A program made the translations under genes and the position numbers. Positions 23,991-32,770 of a stretch of 64,000 nucleotides of DNA are shown piece after piece (position 1 is the first letter of the stretch; each line of letters opens with the position of its first letter). The stretch spans positions 1,240,001-1,304,000 of the forward strand of contig CAVSQX010000004.1 in the NCBI GenBank assembly GCA_963730225.1, given 5' to 3'. This DNA comes from CAVSQX01 sp963730225. Lineage in GTDB: Bacteria; Planctomycetota; Phycisphaerae; Tepidisphaerales; Tepidisphaeraceae. The notes under the pieces were generated by a model. The model did not search any database, had not been told where the DNA came from, and was given only the letters and a program-made list of their open reading frames with translations.

Positions 23991-25283
23991 TCAAAAGCTG
24001 ACTTCCAGCCGCAACGTTGCAACCAGCGCATTGTTTCGCACCGGGTCGGGCGGCACCGCCTGGCCGGTGGGGTTGATGATGTATTGGATGTCGGGCTTCA
24101 AGCTGATCGCCGGCGTGAAGCGAATGCGGTAGAAAAGTTCGACTGACAGTTCGTAATTCTGCCGAGTCATGGCGGCGGTGGCGAAATGGGCGGCGGTGGC
24201 GCCCAGGCCCAATTCGTCGATCTTTCGCATCGGCAGCGGGCCGGTCCAAACCAGGCCGCCCAGCAGATTGCCGTCGATGAAGTTCACCGCCGAATCGCAC
24301 CAGCCGATCGAAAAGGTCCATGCCAGCGATTGGAGATCGTCATCGGAAGGTTTCCAGAGAACCTGATCTTCGGTGAGATACACTCCGCCGTTGCCGTCCT
24401 GCGTGCCAGCGCCGTCCAGACGCGGGAAGCGATTGGTATCCCACCAGCCGCCCAGCGCGATTTTGCCGGGAAGATGAACATCGTGGCAGAGCAGTTTGAA
24501 TCGCTGGCCGGTCTCTGCGATGAAAAAAAGATCGTTCACATCGTCAAAAAAATGCACCGGGCCGTAGCTGCCAGTGTGGATGCCACGGGCTCCCGAGCCG
24601 TCGAAGACACCGGCCCCGAGATACCACCCGCACTTAGGCTCGAAGAACGCCTGGATGCCCATGCCGGTGTCGGGGAACGACGGCAACAGGGCCAGCGTGG
24701 GGCTGGTGGAGAACGAGTTGTTTAGAAAATCGACGCCGTTGTCCAGCACGTCAAAATCGGTGTTGCCATCCTGCTTGCCCAGGCGAATGCGGAAGGTGTC
24801 GTCGAAGAATTTCTGCTCGTACCAGAGCTGGCCCAACTGCGATCGGCCGTTGGCGTTGGTGCCGAAGGCGAAGTTCTGGGCGTCGCCGGTGAGACTTCTG
24901 GAAGCATTGCCGCCGCCCTGGAATTGATAGACGGCCAGCAGCGTGCCGCCGGGCAGCCCGATCAGCTTCTGCGTGTCGATCTGGATCGGGAAGTTGAAGC
25001 GTTCGCGGAAGGAGTTGCCGACTTTCACCCCGCCGGCAAAGTTCTGCGAGTCGTCGAGAATCAGGTACGGCTCGATGGTGATGCCGTGATCGGACAGCCA
25101 ACGGCGCGAGCCGAACCAATCGCCGGTTAGATAGCCGCTGGTGTCGTAAGATTCCGCGGCCGGCTGAGTCGTCGGCAATTCGGGACTGGTGGAAGGCGTG
25201 TCAGCGAGGATTCCTGCCGGGAAAAACGAGACGACCAAAAACAGGGCAACCGGCCCAACCGCGCGCCAAGACAGGACCGTCAT
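23991..25283 (-). CDS. OprB-family (carbohydrate-selective type) outer-membrane porin
   Basis: The ATG at 25283 follows AGGAACG; a TTG directly before it is also in frame. The protein is about 430 residues with an N-terminal signal (ALFLVVSFFPAGILA), then SGYLTGDWFGSRRWLSDHGI, the characteristic OprB start. Amphipathic strands end in ATLRLEVSF, a C-terminal Phe as expected for outer-membrane beta-barrels. This implies a diderm envelope. The order porin, binding protein, permease suggests a single uptake operon, with the porin admitting the solute. Confidence 0.88.
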   Translation of the reverse strand: MTVLSWRAVGPVALFLVVSFFPAGILADTPSTSPELPTTQPAAESYDTSGYLTGDWFGSRRWLSDHGITIEPYLILDDSQNFAGGVKVGNSFRERFNFPIQIDTQKLIGLPGGTLLAVYQFQGGGNASRSLTGDAQNFAFGTNANGRSQLGQLWYEQKFFDDTFRIRLGKQDGNTDFDVLDNGVDFLNNSFSTSPTLALLPSFPDTGMGIQAFFEPKCGWYLGAGVFDGSGARGIHTGSYGPVHFFDDVNDLFFIAETGQRFKLLCHDVHLPGKIALGGWWDTNRFPRLDGAGTQDGNGGVYLTEDQVLWKPSDDDLQSLAWTFSIGWCDSAVNFIDGNLLGGLVWTGPLPMRKIDELGLGATAAHFATAAMTRQNYELSVELFYRIRFTPAISLKPDIQYIINPTGQAVPPDPVRNNALVATLRLEVSF

Positions 25284-25295
25284 CAAGCATCGTTC

Positions 25296-27128
25296 CTATT
25301 GCTGCTGCATCGTCTCGAAATACTTTTTGACGACGTTTTGCGATTCCTTGGAGACGGCTTCCTCGTCGACTTCATCGGGGGCATCTTTCAGCGCCGCCTC
25401 CGCCGCCTGTGAGAGCCCCACTTTCGATTCGCCTTTGACGGTGCCGGCCTTGACGAAAGTGCTGGCCAGGATTTTGCCGTTGTCGATGTCCTGGGTGGGA
25501 GCCAATTCTTTCTTGATGCTGTAGGGAGCTTCGCCTTTGACGGCATTGCCGCCGTTGCCGTGACCGGGGCCGCCCATGCCCTGGCCGTTGTGGCCGTTGG
25601 GATCACCGGGCTGCCATTGGCCGGTTTTGTCGCTGCCGGTTTTGTCGGTGCTGCCGTTGTCGCCGTCTTTGCCGCTGCCGTTTCCCTGGCCCGGAGCGTC
25701 GGCGGCGGCCTGAGCGGTGGAATCCTGGGCGGCGGCCATCTGCTCGGCGTCTTTTTGAATCGCATCCATCTGCCCCAGGGCCTGCTGCATCTGCTGCTGT
25801 GCCTGGGCCATCTGCCCGCCCTGCTGCTGGCCGCCCTGTTGGCTGGCGCTCTGCTTCATCGCCTGGGCCATCTGCTGTGCGGATTGCGCCATCTGCTGGG
25901 CCGTCTGCTGCGTGCTGGCCTGGGCCTGCATAGCCTTCATCATCTGCTGCATCGCCATCTGCTGCTGCGGCGTGGGGCCTTTGCCATTGTTCATCTGCTG
26001 CTGCATCTGCTGCTGCATTTGCTGAAGTTGCTGCTGGGCTTGCTGATCGCCGGCGGCCGCCTGCTGCATGAGTTTCTGAAGTTGCTGGGCCTGCTGCTGG
26101 GTCGCGCCCATCTGCTGCAATTGCTGCTGAAGTTGCTGCTGCTGGGCCGGGTTCTGCGCCATCTGCTGCAATTGCTTGGCCAGATTCGCCATCTGGGCGG
26201 CGGCTTTTTGCTTTTCGGCGTCGCTCATCTGGTCGAACTTCTGCGCGGCGGCGCTGAGCTGATCCATCGCCTGTGAAAAATCTCCCTTGGCGATGGCCCG
26301 CTGGGCGTCGGCGACCGGGCCTTGCTCGTCGGGCGTCGGTGTCAACGAGCGCAACATCTTCTGATCGCTCTGCGCCAAGGCGAATTGATCGCTCTTTTTT
26401 ATTTCCTCCTTCACGGCGTCGCCGGCTTGTTCCAGGGCTTTGAAAGCCGTGCGATGCGCGGCGGCCGGATCGGTGATGGGCTGATTGAGCAGGCTTTCCA
26501 GGTCTTTTTTGGCCAACTCCACCGCCTCTACGCTCTGCAACGACTTGGGATACGAACTGACCGTCGCCAGCGCTTTTTCCGCATACTGCTTTTCCGCATC
26601 GCGCTTCTGCTGCTCGGCCACGAATTGTTTTCGCTGCGCCTCCTTGCCGAACAAATCGAAATTCGGAAGCGTCCAGACCGTCCCCAGCAGCACCAGCCCG
26701 GCCGCGATCGACCACAACGCCATCGGCGGATACTGCATGGGAAATCGCTTGTGCAGGCTGACATTCTCGGCGGTTCGCAAAGCGTCTTTCACGGCGGCGG
26801 CGGCGAAGGGGTCGATGCTTTGTCGATAGACCAGCGCCGTGCTGAACTTCTCCTTCAGCCCCAACCGATCATCGATGGCGATCGCCGCCTGGAGCGATGT
26901 CGGCTTGCGGATGACCGACCAAATCAGCGCCGCCAGCACCGCCACACCGATTCCCGCCCAGATGAATGCCTCCGGCCGGGGCGGCGCGATTTGCAAGACA
27001 CGCTTAATCACCACACCCAGCCAGATCGCGCCCCACAACCCCAGCGTGGTGCAAGCGACCGCAGCCAGAAACCCTCGCAGGGCCAGCTTGCTTTGCACCA
27101 GGGCGATGTGTCGGTCCAATCGGCTCAT
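25296..27128 (-). CDS. Membrane protein with long Gln/Met-rich coiled-coil region
   Basis: The 610-residue protein has two N-terminal helices (about 17-38 and 53-72) and a third near 137-155 (PPMALWSIAAGLVLLGTVW). A Lys/Glu/Ala-rich helical region follows, then roughly residues 330-470 made almost only of Gln, Met and Ala (e.g. QQLQQQLQQMGATQQQAQQL), and a Gly/Asp-rich segment. Proteins of this layout accompany MoxR/VWA clusters in planctomycetes. Function is unknown. The antisense strand shows a long Leu-rich open frame as a by-product of CAG/CTG bias. Confidence 0.75.
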   Translation of the reverse strand: MSRLDRHIALVQSKLALRGFLAAVACTTLGLWGAIWLGVVIKRVLQIAPPRPEAFIWAGIGVAVLAALIWSVIRKPTSLQAAIAIDDRLGLKEKFSTALVYRQSIDPFAAAAVKDALRTAENVSLHKRFPMQYPPMALWSIAAGLVLLGTVWTLPNFDLFGKEAQRKQFVAEQQKRDAEKQYAEKALATVSSYPKSLQSVEAVELAKKDLESLLNQPITDPAAAHRTAFKALEQAGDAVKEEIKKSDQFALAQSDQKMLRSLTPTPDEQGPVADAQRAIAKGDFSQAMDQLSAAAQKFDQMSDAEKQKAAAQMANLAKQLQQMAQNPAQQQQLQQQLQQMGATQQQAQQLQKLMQQAAAGDQQAQQQLQQMQQQMQQQMNNGKGPTPQQQMAMQQMMKAMQAQASTQQTAQQMAQSAQQMAQAMKQSASQQGGQQQGGQMAQAQQQMQQALGQMDAIQKDAEQMAAAQDSTAQAAADAPGQGNGSGKDGDNGSTDKTGSDKTGQWQPGDPNGHNGQGMGGPGHGNGGNAVKGEAPYSIKKELAPTQDIDNGKILASTFVKAGTVKGESKVGLSQAAEAALKDAPDEVDEEAVSKESQNVVKKYFETMQQQ

Positions 27129-27247
27129 GAAAACTCCAACTCACGCAATATTATACATCTTCGACGAATCGTCGAAAAGCCGCACTCTCCATTATGACGT
27201 GCTCCTCGCCGAAATGTTGCAGGAGATCGACCGATGGATCGTTCGAC

Positions 27248-27276
27248 TTGACAATAGTTGTTTCAACATGTATTAT
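27248..27276 (+). promoter_or_regulatory. Strong sigma70-type promoter for the pirin gene
   Basis: TTGACA (27248-27253), a 17-base spacer and TATTAT (27271-27276) match consensus in spacing and nearly in sequence. The spacer holds GTTGTTTCAAC, a small dyad that might bind a regulator. Transcription would begin about 20 bases before the ATG. Confidence 0.75.
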
Positions 27277-27302
27277 TTGCCGGTTCTTGTGGCGAGGCTC
27301 TT

Positions 27303-28001
27303 ATGATGAAGATCATTCGGTCCGATCAGCGTTACCAGGCCGATCACGGCTGGCTTCAATTGCACTGGCATTTTTCCTTCAGCGATTATTACGACCCGGC
27401 CAACCTGCACTGGAGCGCCCTGCGCGTCTTCAATGATGACGTGATCCAGCCCGGCCAGGGGTTTCCCGCTCATCCGCACCGCGACATGGAAATTGTCTCC
27501 TACGTGCTCAGCGGAGCCGTCAAGCACGGCGACAACCTGGGCAACAGCGGAATCATCAACGCGGGGGAAGTGCAGGTAATGTCGGCCGGCAAGGGAATCA
27601 TGCACTCGGAATTCAACCCATCTACCACCGAGCCGGTGCATCTGCTTCAACTGTGGATTCTACCCAAACACAAGGGAAACACGCCACGCTGGGAGCAGCG
27701 GAGGTGGGATCAGGACGGCAAAAATAACGCGCTGCACGCCGTGGTTTCCGACGGCAGCATTCCCGGCACGCTGAAAATCGATCAGGATGCGGCCATCTTC
27801 GTCGGCCGAATCAAAGCGGGAACTCAGTTGGCCCATCCCGGTCGAGCCGACGGCCATCAATACGTCTTCGTCATCGACGGCAAGATCAACCTGAACGGAG
27901 AAGATTTATCCGCCGGCGATCAGGCCCGCGTCGCCAACGAATCCAAGCTGCAAATTTCGGCGACCGTCGACGCTCACATTTTGGTCATCGACCTACCGTA
28001 A
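27303..28001 (+). CDS. Pirin family protein (YhhW type)
   Basis: The 232-residue bicupin begins at ATG ATG AAG (27303). It contains FPAHPHRDMEIVSYVLSG, which carries the metal-binding His residues, then MSAGKGIMHSEFNP with the remaining His and Glu ligands. HLLQLWILPKHKGNTPRWEQ follows. YhhW-type pirins have quercetin dioxygenase activity in vitro; the physiological substrate is unknown. It is monocistronic by position, with its own consensus promoter. Confidence 0.92.
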   Translation: MMKIIRSDQRYQADHGWLQLHWHFSFSDYYDPANLHWSALRVFNDDVIQPGQGFPAHPHRDMEIVSYVLSGAVKHGDNLGNSGIINAGEVQVMSAGKGIMHSEFNPSTTEPVHLLQLWILPKHKGNTPRWEQRRWDQDGKNNALHAVVSDGSIPGTLKIDQDAAIFVGRIKAGTQLAHPGRADGHQYVFVIDGKINLNGEDLSAGDQARVANESKLQISATVDAHILVIDLP

Positions 28002-28049
28002 AGATTTCGGGTATCGTCAATACAGGCACTTTTCCAAAGGAGAAGGTTT

Positions 28050-28613
28050 ATGAAATCGCGATGGCTTTCCGCTCTGGCGTTTTTGTCGATTGTTGGTCTT
28101 GGGCTCTCTGCCGTTTCGGCCGACACATTCAAGCTCGACCCGGTTCACTCGATGGTGATCTTCAAGATCAAGCACATGGATGTCAGCTACGTCTACGGCC
28201 GATTCAACGAGCCGACCGGCACCTTCACCACCGACGACGGCAAGGAAGCATTCGACGTGACCATCAAAACCGCCAATGTCGATACTGACTCCAAGCAGCG
28301 CGACACGCATCTAAAGTCCGATGCGTTCTTCAACGCCAAGCAGTATCCCGAGATTACCTTCAAGAGCACTGACGTGAAAAAAACCGGCGACAATTCCTAC
28401 GATGTCACCGGCGATCTGTCGCTGCATGGCACGACCAAATCCATCACCGTGACGCTGAACAAAGTCGGCGAAGCCCAGACGCAGATGGGCCATCGCGCCG
28501 GGTTCGAGGGAACCTTCAGCCTCAAACGCAGCGATTACGGCATGAACGGTATGGTGGGCCCCGTCGGCGATGATGTCACGCTGATGATCAGCTTTGAAGG
28601 AGCGGCCCAGTAA
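28050..28613 (+). CDS. YceI-family periplasmic lipocalin-like protein
   Basis: AAAGGAGAAGG precedes the ATG. A Sec signal (ALAFLSIVGLGLSAVSA) is followed by DTFKLDPVHSMVIFKIKHMD and GRFNEPTGTF. The protein ends GDDVTLMISFEGA, a normal length of 187 residues. YceI folds bind isoprenoid-type lipids; the physiological role varies. It lies 48 bases after the pirin gene and 9 bases before a membrane-protein gene. Confidence 0.92.
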   Translation: MKSRWLSALAFLSIVGLGLSAVSADTFKLDPVHSMVIFKIKHMDVSYVYGRFNEPTGTFTTDDGKEAFDVTIKTANVDTDSKQRDTHLKSDAFFNAKQYPEITFKSTDVKKTGDNSYDVTGDLSLHGTTKSITVTLNKVGEAQTQMGHRAGFEGTFSLKRSDYGMNGMVGPVGDDVTLMISFEGAAQ

Positions 28614-28622
28614 TCCCGTTCC

Positions 28623-29492
28623 ATGCCGACGCCACAACAGGTTCTGCTTGGGCTGATTCTCCCGGCCGTCGTCGCAGCCGTGTTGACGGCGGTCGGCTGG
28701 GCCTCTGGAAAACACCGGGGATCGTGGGGCACGATCCTCGGTATCAGCATCGGTTTTCTGCTGGCGTTTTACGGGATCATGGGACAGTGGCCGCCGCTGC
28801 CTCCAACCGAATCGCCGCAGCGAATCGCGCTGCTGGCCGTGCCGCTTGGCGTGCTGGCGGCAATTCTCAGCCTGCCGAAAGTCCATGGGAGTTTGCGGAT
28901 TCTGCTGGCCATCGCGGCGCCGGCGGGCGCGGTGTGGTTCATGTTCAAAGCGCTGCCGGCCGCCTCGTTTCCCCCTTCGCAGATGCTGCCGTGGGTTGGA
29001 GGCGCGACCGCTGTCGCTGTCGCGGTTGAATTGATCATCGAGCCGATTGCGCTGAAATATCCATCAACCGCGCCCGCGATGATCCTGGGTCCGCTGGCCG
29101 GGGGAGTCAGCGTGATCGCGCTGTTGATGGTCAGCCAGAATCTGGGATATCTCGGGGCGGCGGTTGCATTGATGGTTCTGGGCAGCTTTTTCGCTCGACT
29201 GTTGTTCTCTCCCGCCAAACTTTCGCGCGGGCCGGTGGTCGTCGTCGTCACGCTGCTGACGGCTATTCTGACCTACGCATTTTTCGAATCCGACGAGATC
29301 AGCACGACGGAAGTGATTCTGCTGGCCGGCGCCCCGCTGCTGGCGTGGATTGTCGAACTGCCGCCGATTCGCCGCATCAGGCCGTGGCGGCGGGAACTGC
29401 TGCGCATGATTTTGGTTACGATCCCGATCGTCGTCGCCATTGTGCTGGCGGCGATTCAGTTTCAGAAAGATAATTCCCCCCCGGCAATCTGA
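28623..29492 (+). CDS. Polytopic membrane protein of unknown function
   Basis: The 289-residue product has about eight or nine hydrophobic helices (for example QQVLLGLILPAVVAAVLTAV and IALLAVPLGVLAAILSL). No recognisable motif was found. It starts 9 bases after yceI and is probably co-transcribed with it. Its last 77 bases overlap the convergent VIT gene on the other strand, so the exact C-terminus of one of the two may be affected by an error. Confidence 0.65.
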   Translation: MPTPQQVLLGLILPAVVAAVLTAVGWASGKHRGSWGTILGISIGFLLAFYGIMGQWPPLPPTESPQRIALLAVPLGVLAAILSLPKVHGSLRILLAIAAPAGAVWFMFKALPAASFPPSQMLPWVGGATAVAVAVELIIEPIALKYPSTAPAMILGPLAGGVSVIALLMVSQNLGYLGAAVALMVLGSFFARLLFSPAKLSRGPVVVVVTLLTAILTYAFFESDEISTTEVILLAGAPLLAWIVELPPIRRIRPWRRELLRMILVTIPIVVAIVLAAIQFQKDNSPPAI

Positions 29493-30039
29493 TCACATCT
29501 GCGCCCCCAGCCGACCTCAGCGCCAACCCGATGCCGAAAACGATCAACCCGCCGACGATCACCTGCACGATCGTCTTGACCAGCGGCGTCTGCATGAATT
29601 TGAAGCGAATCCAGGAGATCGCCAGAAGCTCGAACACCACCACCAGGTACGCCGTGTGCAGGGCAACGCGAAGATCGGGTATCAGAAACGGAAACGTGTG
29701 CAACATTCCGCCGATGGCGGTGGCGACGCCGGTGATCAGACCGCGCGTGATCGGTCCGCCGCGGCCGGTGACGGTGCCGTCGTCGCTGAGCGCTTCGGCC
29801 AACCCCATGCTCACCCCCGCGCCGATGCTGGCGGCCAAGCCGATCAGAAATGCGTAGAACGGTTTTCCGGTGGCTTCGGCCGCCGCAAAGATGGGAGCGA
29901 GAGTCGAGACCGCTCCGTCCATCAGCCCCAGCAGCGCGGGCTGAACTTTTTGCAGCACAAACGTCGCCTGGGCGTCGGCCGCGATTTCGCCGGCACGCCG
30001 TTGATCGCTCTGAAGATCGGTTGTCACGCCTGGCATCAT
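29416..30039 (-). CDS. VIT1/CCC1-family transporter-like membrane protein
   Basis: From ATG 30039 the protein is about 207 residues. It shows QPALLGLMDGAVSTLAPIFA and IGLAASIGAGVSMGLAEALS, the helix-1 and helix-2 region of the VIT family of iron/manganese transporters. Further helices follow (LVVVFELLAISWIRF, VIVGGLIVFGIGLAL). The C-terminal 30 residues (after LRSAGGADV) look atypical and overlap the convergent gene, so the true stop could be nearer 29480. Confidence 0.7.
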   Translation of the reverse strand: MMPGVTTDLQSDQRRAGEIAADAQATFVLQKVQPALLGLMDGAVSTLAPIFAAAEATGKPFYAFLIGLAASIGAGVSMGLAEALSDDGTVTGRGGPITRGLITGVATAIGGMLHTFPFLIPDLRVALHTAYLVVVFELLAISWIRFKFMQTPLVKTIVQVIVGGLIVFGIGLALRSAGGADVIRLPGGNYLSETESPPAQWRRRSGS

Positions 30040-30080
30040 AGCAGGCGAGAAACCGCTTTGCCCGCGGTACAATCCCGCAC

Positions 30081-31574
30081 ATGCCGACGCGACTGATCGA
30101 ACTGGTGGAGAACCTTCCGCCCAGCCGGGTGCTGCTGCTGGGGGATTTCATGCTGGACCGATATCTCTTCGGCAACGCCGAGCGGCTCAGCCCCGAAGCG
30201 CCGGTTCCCGTGCTGCATTTTCAAAAGGAAGAATTGCGCCTCGGCGGAGCGGGCAGCGTGGCGGCGAATCTGGCGGCGCTGTCGGCGAAAGTCTGCGCGA
30301 TCGGCGTCGTCGGCAACGACGAAACCGGTAAACATCTCCGCTCGCTGCTGAGCGAAATTCACGCCGATTGCGCCGGCCTGGTTTCCTGCTCCCGCCCGAC
30401 GACCTGCAAAATGCGGCTGGTCGGCTCGGCCCAACACCGCCATCCGCAGCAGATGATTCGACTGGATTTCGAAGATGCGCAGCCGGTCGACGCGCAAACG
30501 GAAAAGAATCTGATCGATCTCGCCACGGCGGCCATCGGCTCGTGCGATGTTGTTTGCGTCGAGGATTACAACAAGGGAGTGGTCACGGCCGATCTGTGCC
30601 GCGCGGTAATTCAAGCCGCCCATCGCGCCGGTAAGCCGGTGCTGATCGATCCGGCACGCATCGGCGATTACGGCAAATACGCTGGGGCCACGTGTCTGAA
30701 GCTCAATCGCCCCGAGGCGGCGCGAGCCACCGGATTGCCGCTGGAATCACCGGCGGATTTCGAGGCCGCGGCACGGAAGTTATTGGAGATGTTGTCGCTG
30801 GAGGCGGTTGTCCTCACACTGGACAAGGAAGGAGCATTCGTCGCGACACGAGACGGTTTGCGGCGATCGCTCCAGACGCGGCCACGGCAGGTTTACGATG
30901 TCACCGGGGCCGGCGACGCCGCGTTCGCCATGCTCGCCGCCGCCCGCGCTGCCGGGGCGAACTGGGAGGAAGCGACCACGCTGGCCAACGTCGCCGGCGG
31001 TTTGGAAATCGAAAAATTCGGCGTCGTGCCGATCACGCCGCGGGAGATCGTCCAGGAGTTGCTGGCCGAGGAGCATTTGCGTGCCGGCAAACGGCGAACG
31101 CTGGAGCAGTTGCTTCCCGAGCTCGATCGGCATCGACAGGCGGGGAAAAAAATCGTCTTCACCAACGGCTGCTTCGATCTGATTCATCTGGGCCACGTCA
31201 AATATTTCCAGTTCGCCAAGCAGCAGGGCGATTTGCTGGTGGTGGGCGTCAACACCGATTCGAGTATTCAGCGACTCAAAGGAAAGCAGCGGCCGATCAT
31301 CAACGAGGAAGATCGCGTGTGCGTTCTGGAAGAGCTGGAGAGCATCGATTATCTGGTGACGTTCGACGACGACACGCCGCGGCGGCTGATCGAGCGGATT
31401 CGGCCGACCGTTCTGGTGAAGGGTGCGGATTACGCCAAGGAGGACGTTGTCGGTTGGGATTTAGTGGAGAGCTGGGGAGGCCATGTTGCCCTGGCCCCGC
31501 TGATCGACGGCCGCAGCACGTCGGCGGTGATTCAGCGCGTTCTGGAGGCGTACGCCAAGAGCGGCTCGGTCTAG
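30081..31574 (+). CDS. hldE: Bifunctional heptose-7-phosphate kinase / heptose-1-phosphate adenylyltransferase
   Basis: The 497 residues divide into a PfkB-type kinase (residues 1-320) and a nucleotidyltransferase (about 345-497). The kinase has GSVAANLAALSAK and DVTGAGDAAFAML, with the catalytic Asp. The transferase has FTNGCFDLIHLGHVKYFQ, with the HxGH motif, and LVKGADYAKEDVVG. HldE makes ADP-heptose for lipopolysaccharide core, so its presence supports an LPS-type outer membrane. It opens the polysaccharide region, whose other genes run on the opposite strand. Confidence 0.95.
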   Translation: MPTRLIELVENLPPSRVLLLGDFMLDRYLFGNAERLSPEAPVPVLHFQKEELRLGGAGSVAANLAALSAKVCAIGVVGNDETGKHLRSLLSEIHADCAGLVSCSRPTTCKMRLVGSAQHRHPQQMIRLDFEDAQPVDAQTEKNLIDLATAAIGSCDVVCVEDYNKGVVTADLCRAVIQAAHRAGKPVLIDPARIGDYGKYAGATCLKLNRPEAARATGLPLESPADFEAAARKLLEMLSLEAVVLTLDKEGAFVATRDGLRRSLQTRPRQVYDVTGAGDAAFAMLAAARAAGANWEEATTLANVAGGLEIEKFGVVPITPREIVQELLAEEHLRAGKRRTLEQLLPELDRHRQAGKKIVFTNGCFDLIHLGHVKYFQFAKQQGDLLVVGVNTDSSIQRLKGKQRPIINEEDRVCVLEELESIDYLVTFDDDTPRRLIERIRPTVLVKGADYAKEDVVGWDLVESWGGHVALAPLIDGRSTSAVIQRVLEAYAKSGSV

Positions 31575-32770
31575 CTCGGGGCTGCTTCCCACCGAGCAGC
31601 CGATCACGATTCCAAGCGGAATCATGACGAAGCAGTAGCTGACGGGATTATCGGTGAACATCGAACACGACACCGCCGCGACCGCCAGCAGGGCGGCCAG
31701 ATGCAGCGGATAATCCGCGCTGCCCTGCGAAATCGAAAGCCGCAACTTTCGCCACATGAGTTGCACGGTCAGCGCGATGAACGCCAGCCACATCAGCAAA
31801 CCGACGACGCCCAGGTCGTAATAAAATCGCAGAAAATCGTTGTGCGGATGGCCGAGGTTGGGGAAATACAGATCGATCACATCGCCGGAGGAGGCGATCC
31901 CTTTGCCGAAGACCCATCGATCGCCCAGCGTGTCCAGCAGCGTGTTCCACATGGCCGTGCGCCCGCTGGCATTTACCGCAACGCCGCCGATGTCCAGTGA
32001 GGCGTCGAATTTGAAGAAGCGATCGTACAACGGCTCATAACTGGCCACCGCGATGCCAAATACGGTGGCGGCGATCACGAGCATCACAACCGAAGAGATT
32101 ATGCTCCTGCGGTTGCCGCGCAGAGCGATGGCAAGTGGGAACAGCGCCAGGCAAACCACCATCGCCGTGCGGGAGAAGCTGAGGATCACCGTCACGATGA
32201 TGATCGCCGCCCAAGTTCCGCACCATCGGCTGCCGGCCCGCCAGCGGGCGATCGCAACGGCGGTCGCCACCAAAGCAAACTGCGCGAAGGAACGCGCCCG
32301 ATCACTTCATCGGCGCCCAGCCCGCCGTCGAGCACTTCACACAGGTAAATCAGCACCGGAATTGCGGTGCAGATCAGCAGCGCTTTTTGCAGAGTGTGTG
32401 CGAACGCCGGCCGGGCGGCGGCCTCGCGGGCGGTCAGAAGAATCAGTCCGTGAAAGCCCAGCCCCACCGCCAGCAACTGCAAACCGCGAACGCTGGGCGG
32501 ATACCACAACATGCTGCCGGCTGCGTAGACCTGAAACATGATCAACGGCAGCATCGGCTTGAGCAAATCGCGCCGCACCGTCGGCCGCATCAGAAAAATC
32601 GCCCACGCCGCCCCGCAGGCGAAGAGCGTGAACACGCCCATCAGCGTAACCGTGCCGAAGCTGACCGATCGTGTGATGTCCACCAGCGAGCAAACCAGAA
32701 GCAATCCCAGCAACAGCAACTGCGCCAGCGCTGGTTTGCCCAAGGATTTTGATTCGGTTCCAGCGTTCAT
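31461..32770 (-). pseudogene. O-antigen ligase-like membrane protein, one frameshift
   Basis: The ATG at 32770 overlaps the GT4 stop (ATGA). Frame one supplies the first helices (LAQLLLLGLLLVCSLVDI, AFAHTLQKALLICTAIPVL) to GADEVIG. The second frame supplies ARSFAQFALVATAVAIARW and the rest, with LSFSRTAMVV and the signature GHPHNDFLRFYYDLGVVGL. The break is at ATCGGGCGCG near 32290; one extra G would restore IGARSF. The 3' end runs 114 bases into convergent hldE, so its true C-terminus is uncertain. The family attaches polysaccharide to lipid A-core. Confidence 0.82.

Noticed and set aside
25560..26276. Long Leu/His-rich open frame on the plus strand
   Set aside because: It is the antisense of the Gln-rich coiled-coil gene; CAG/CTG repeats keep it open and its composition is not that of a real protein.
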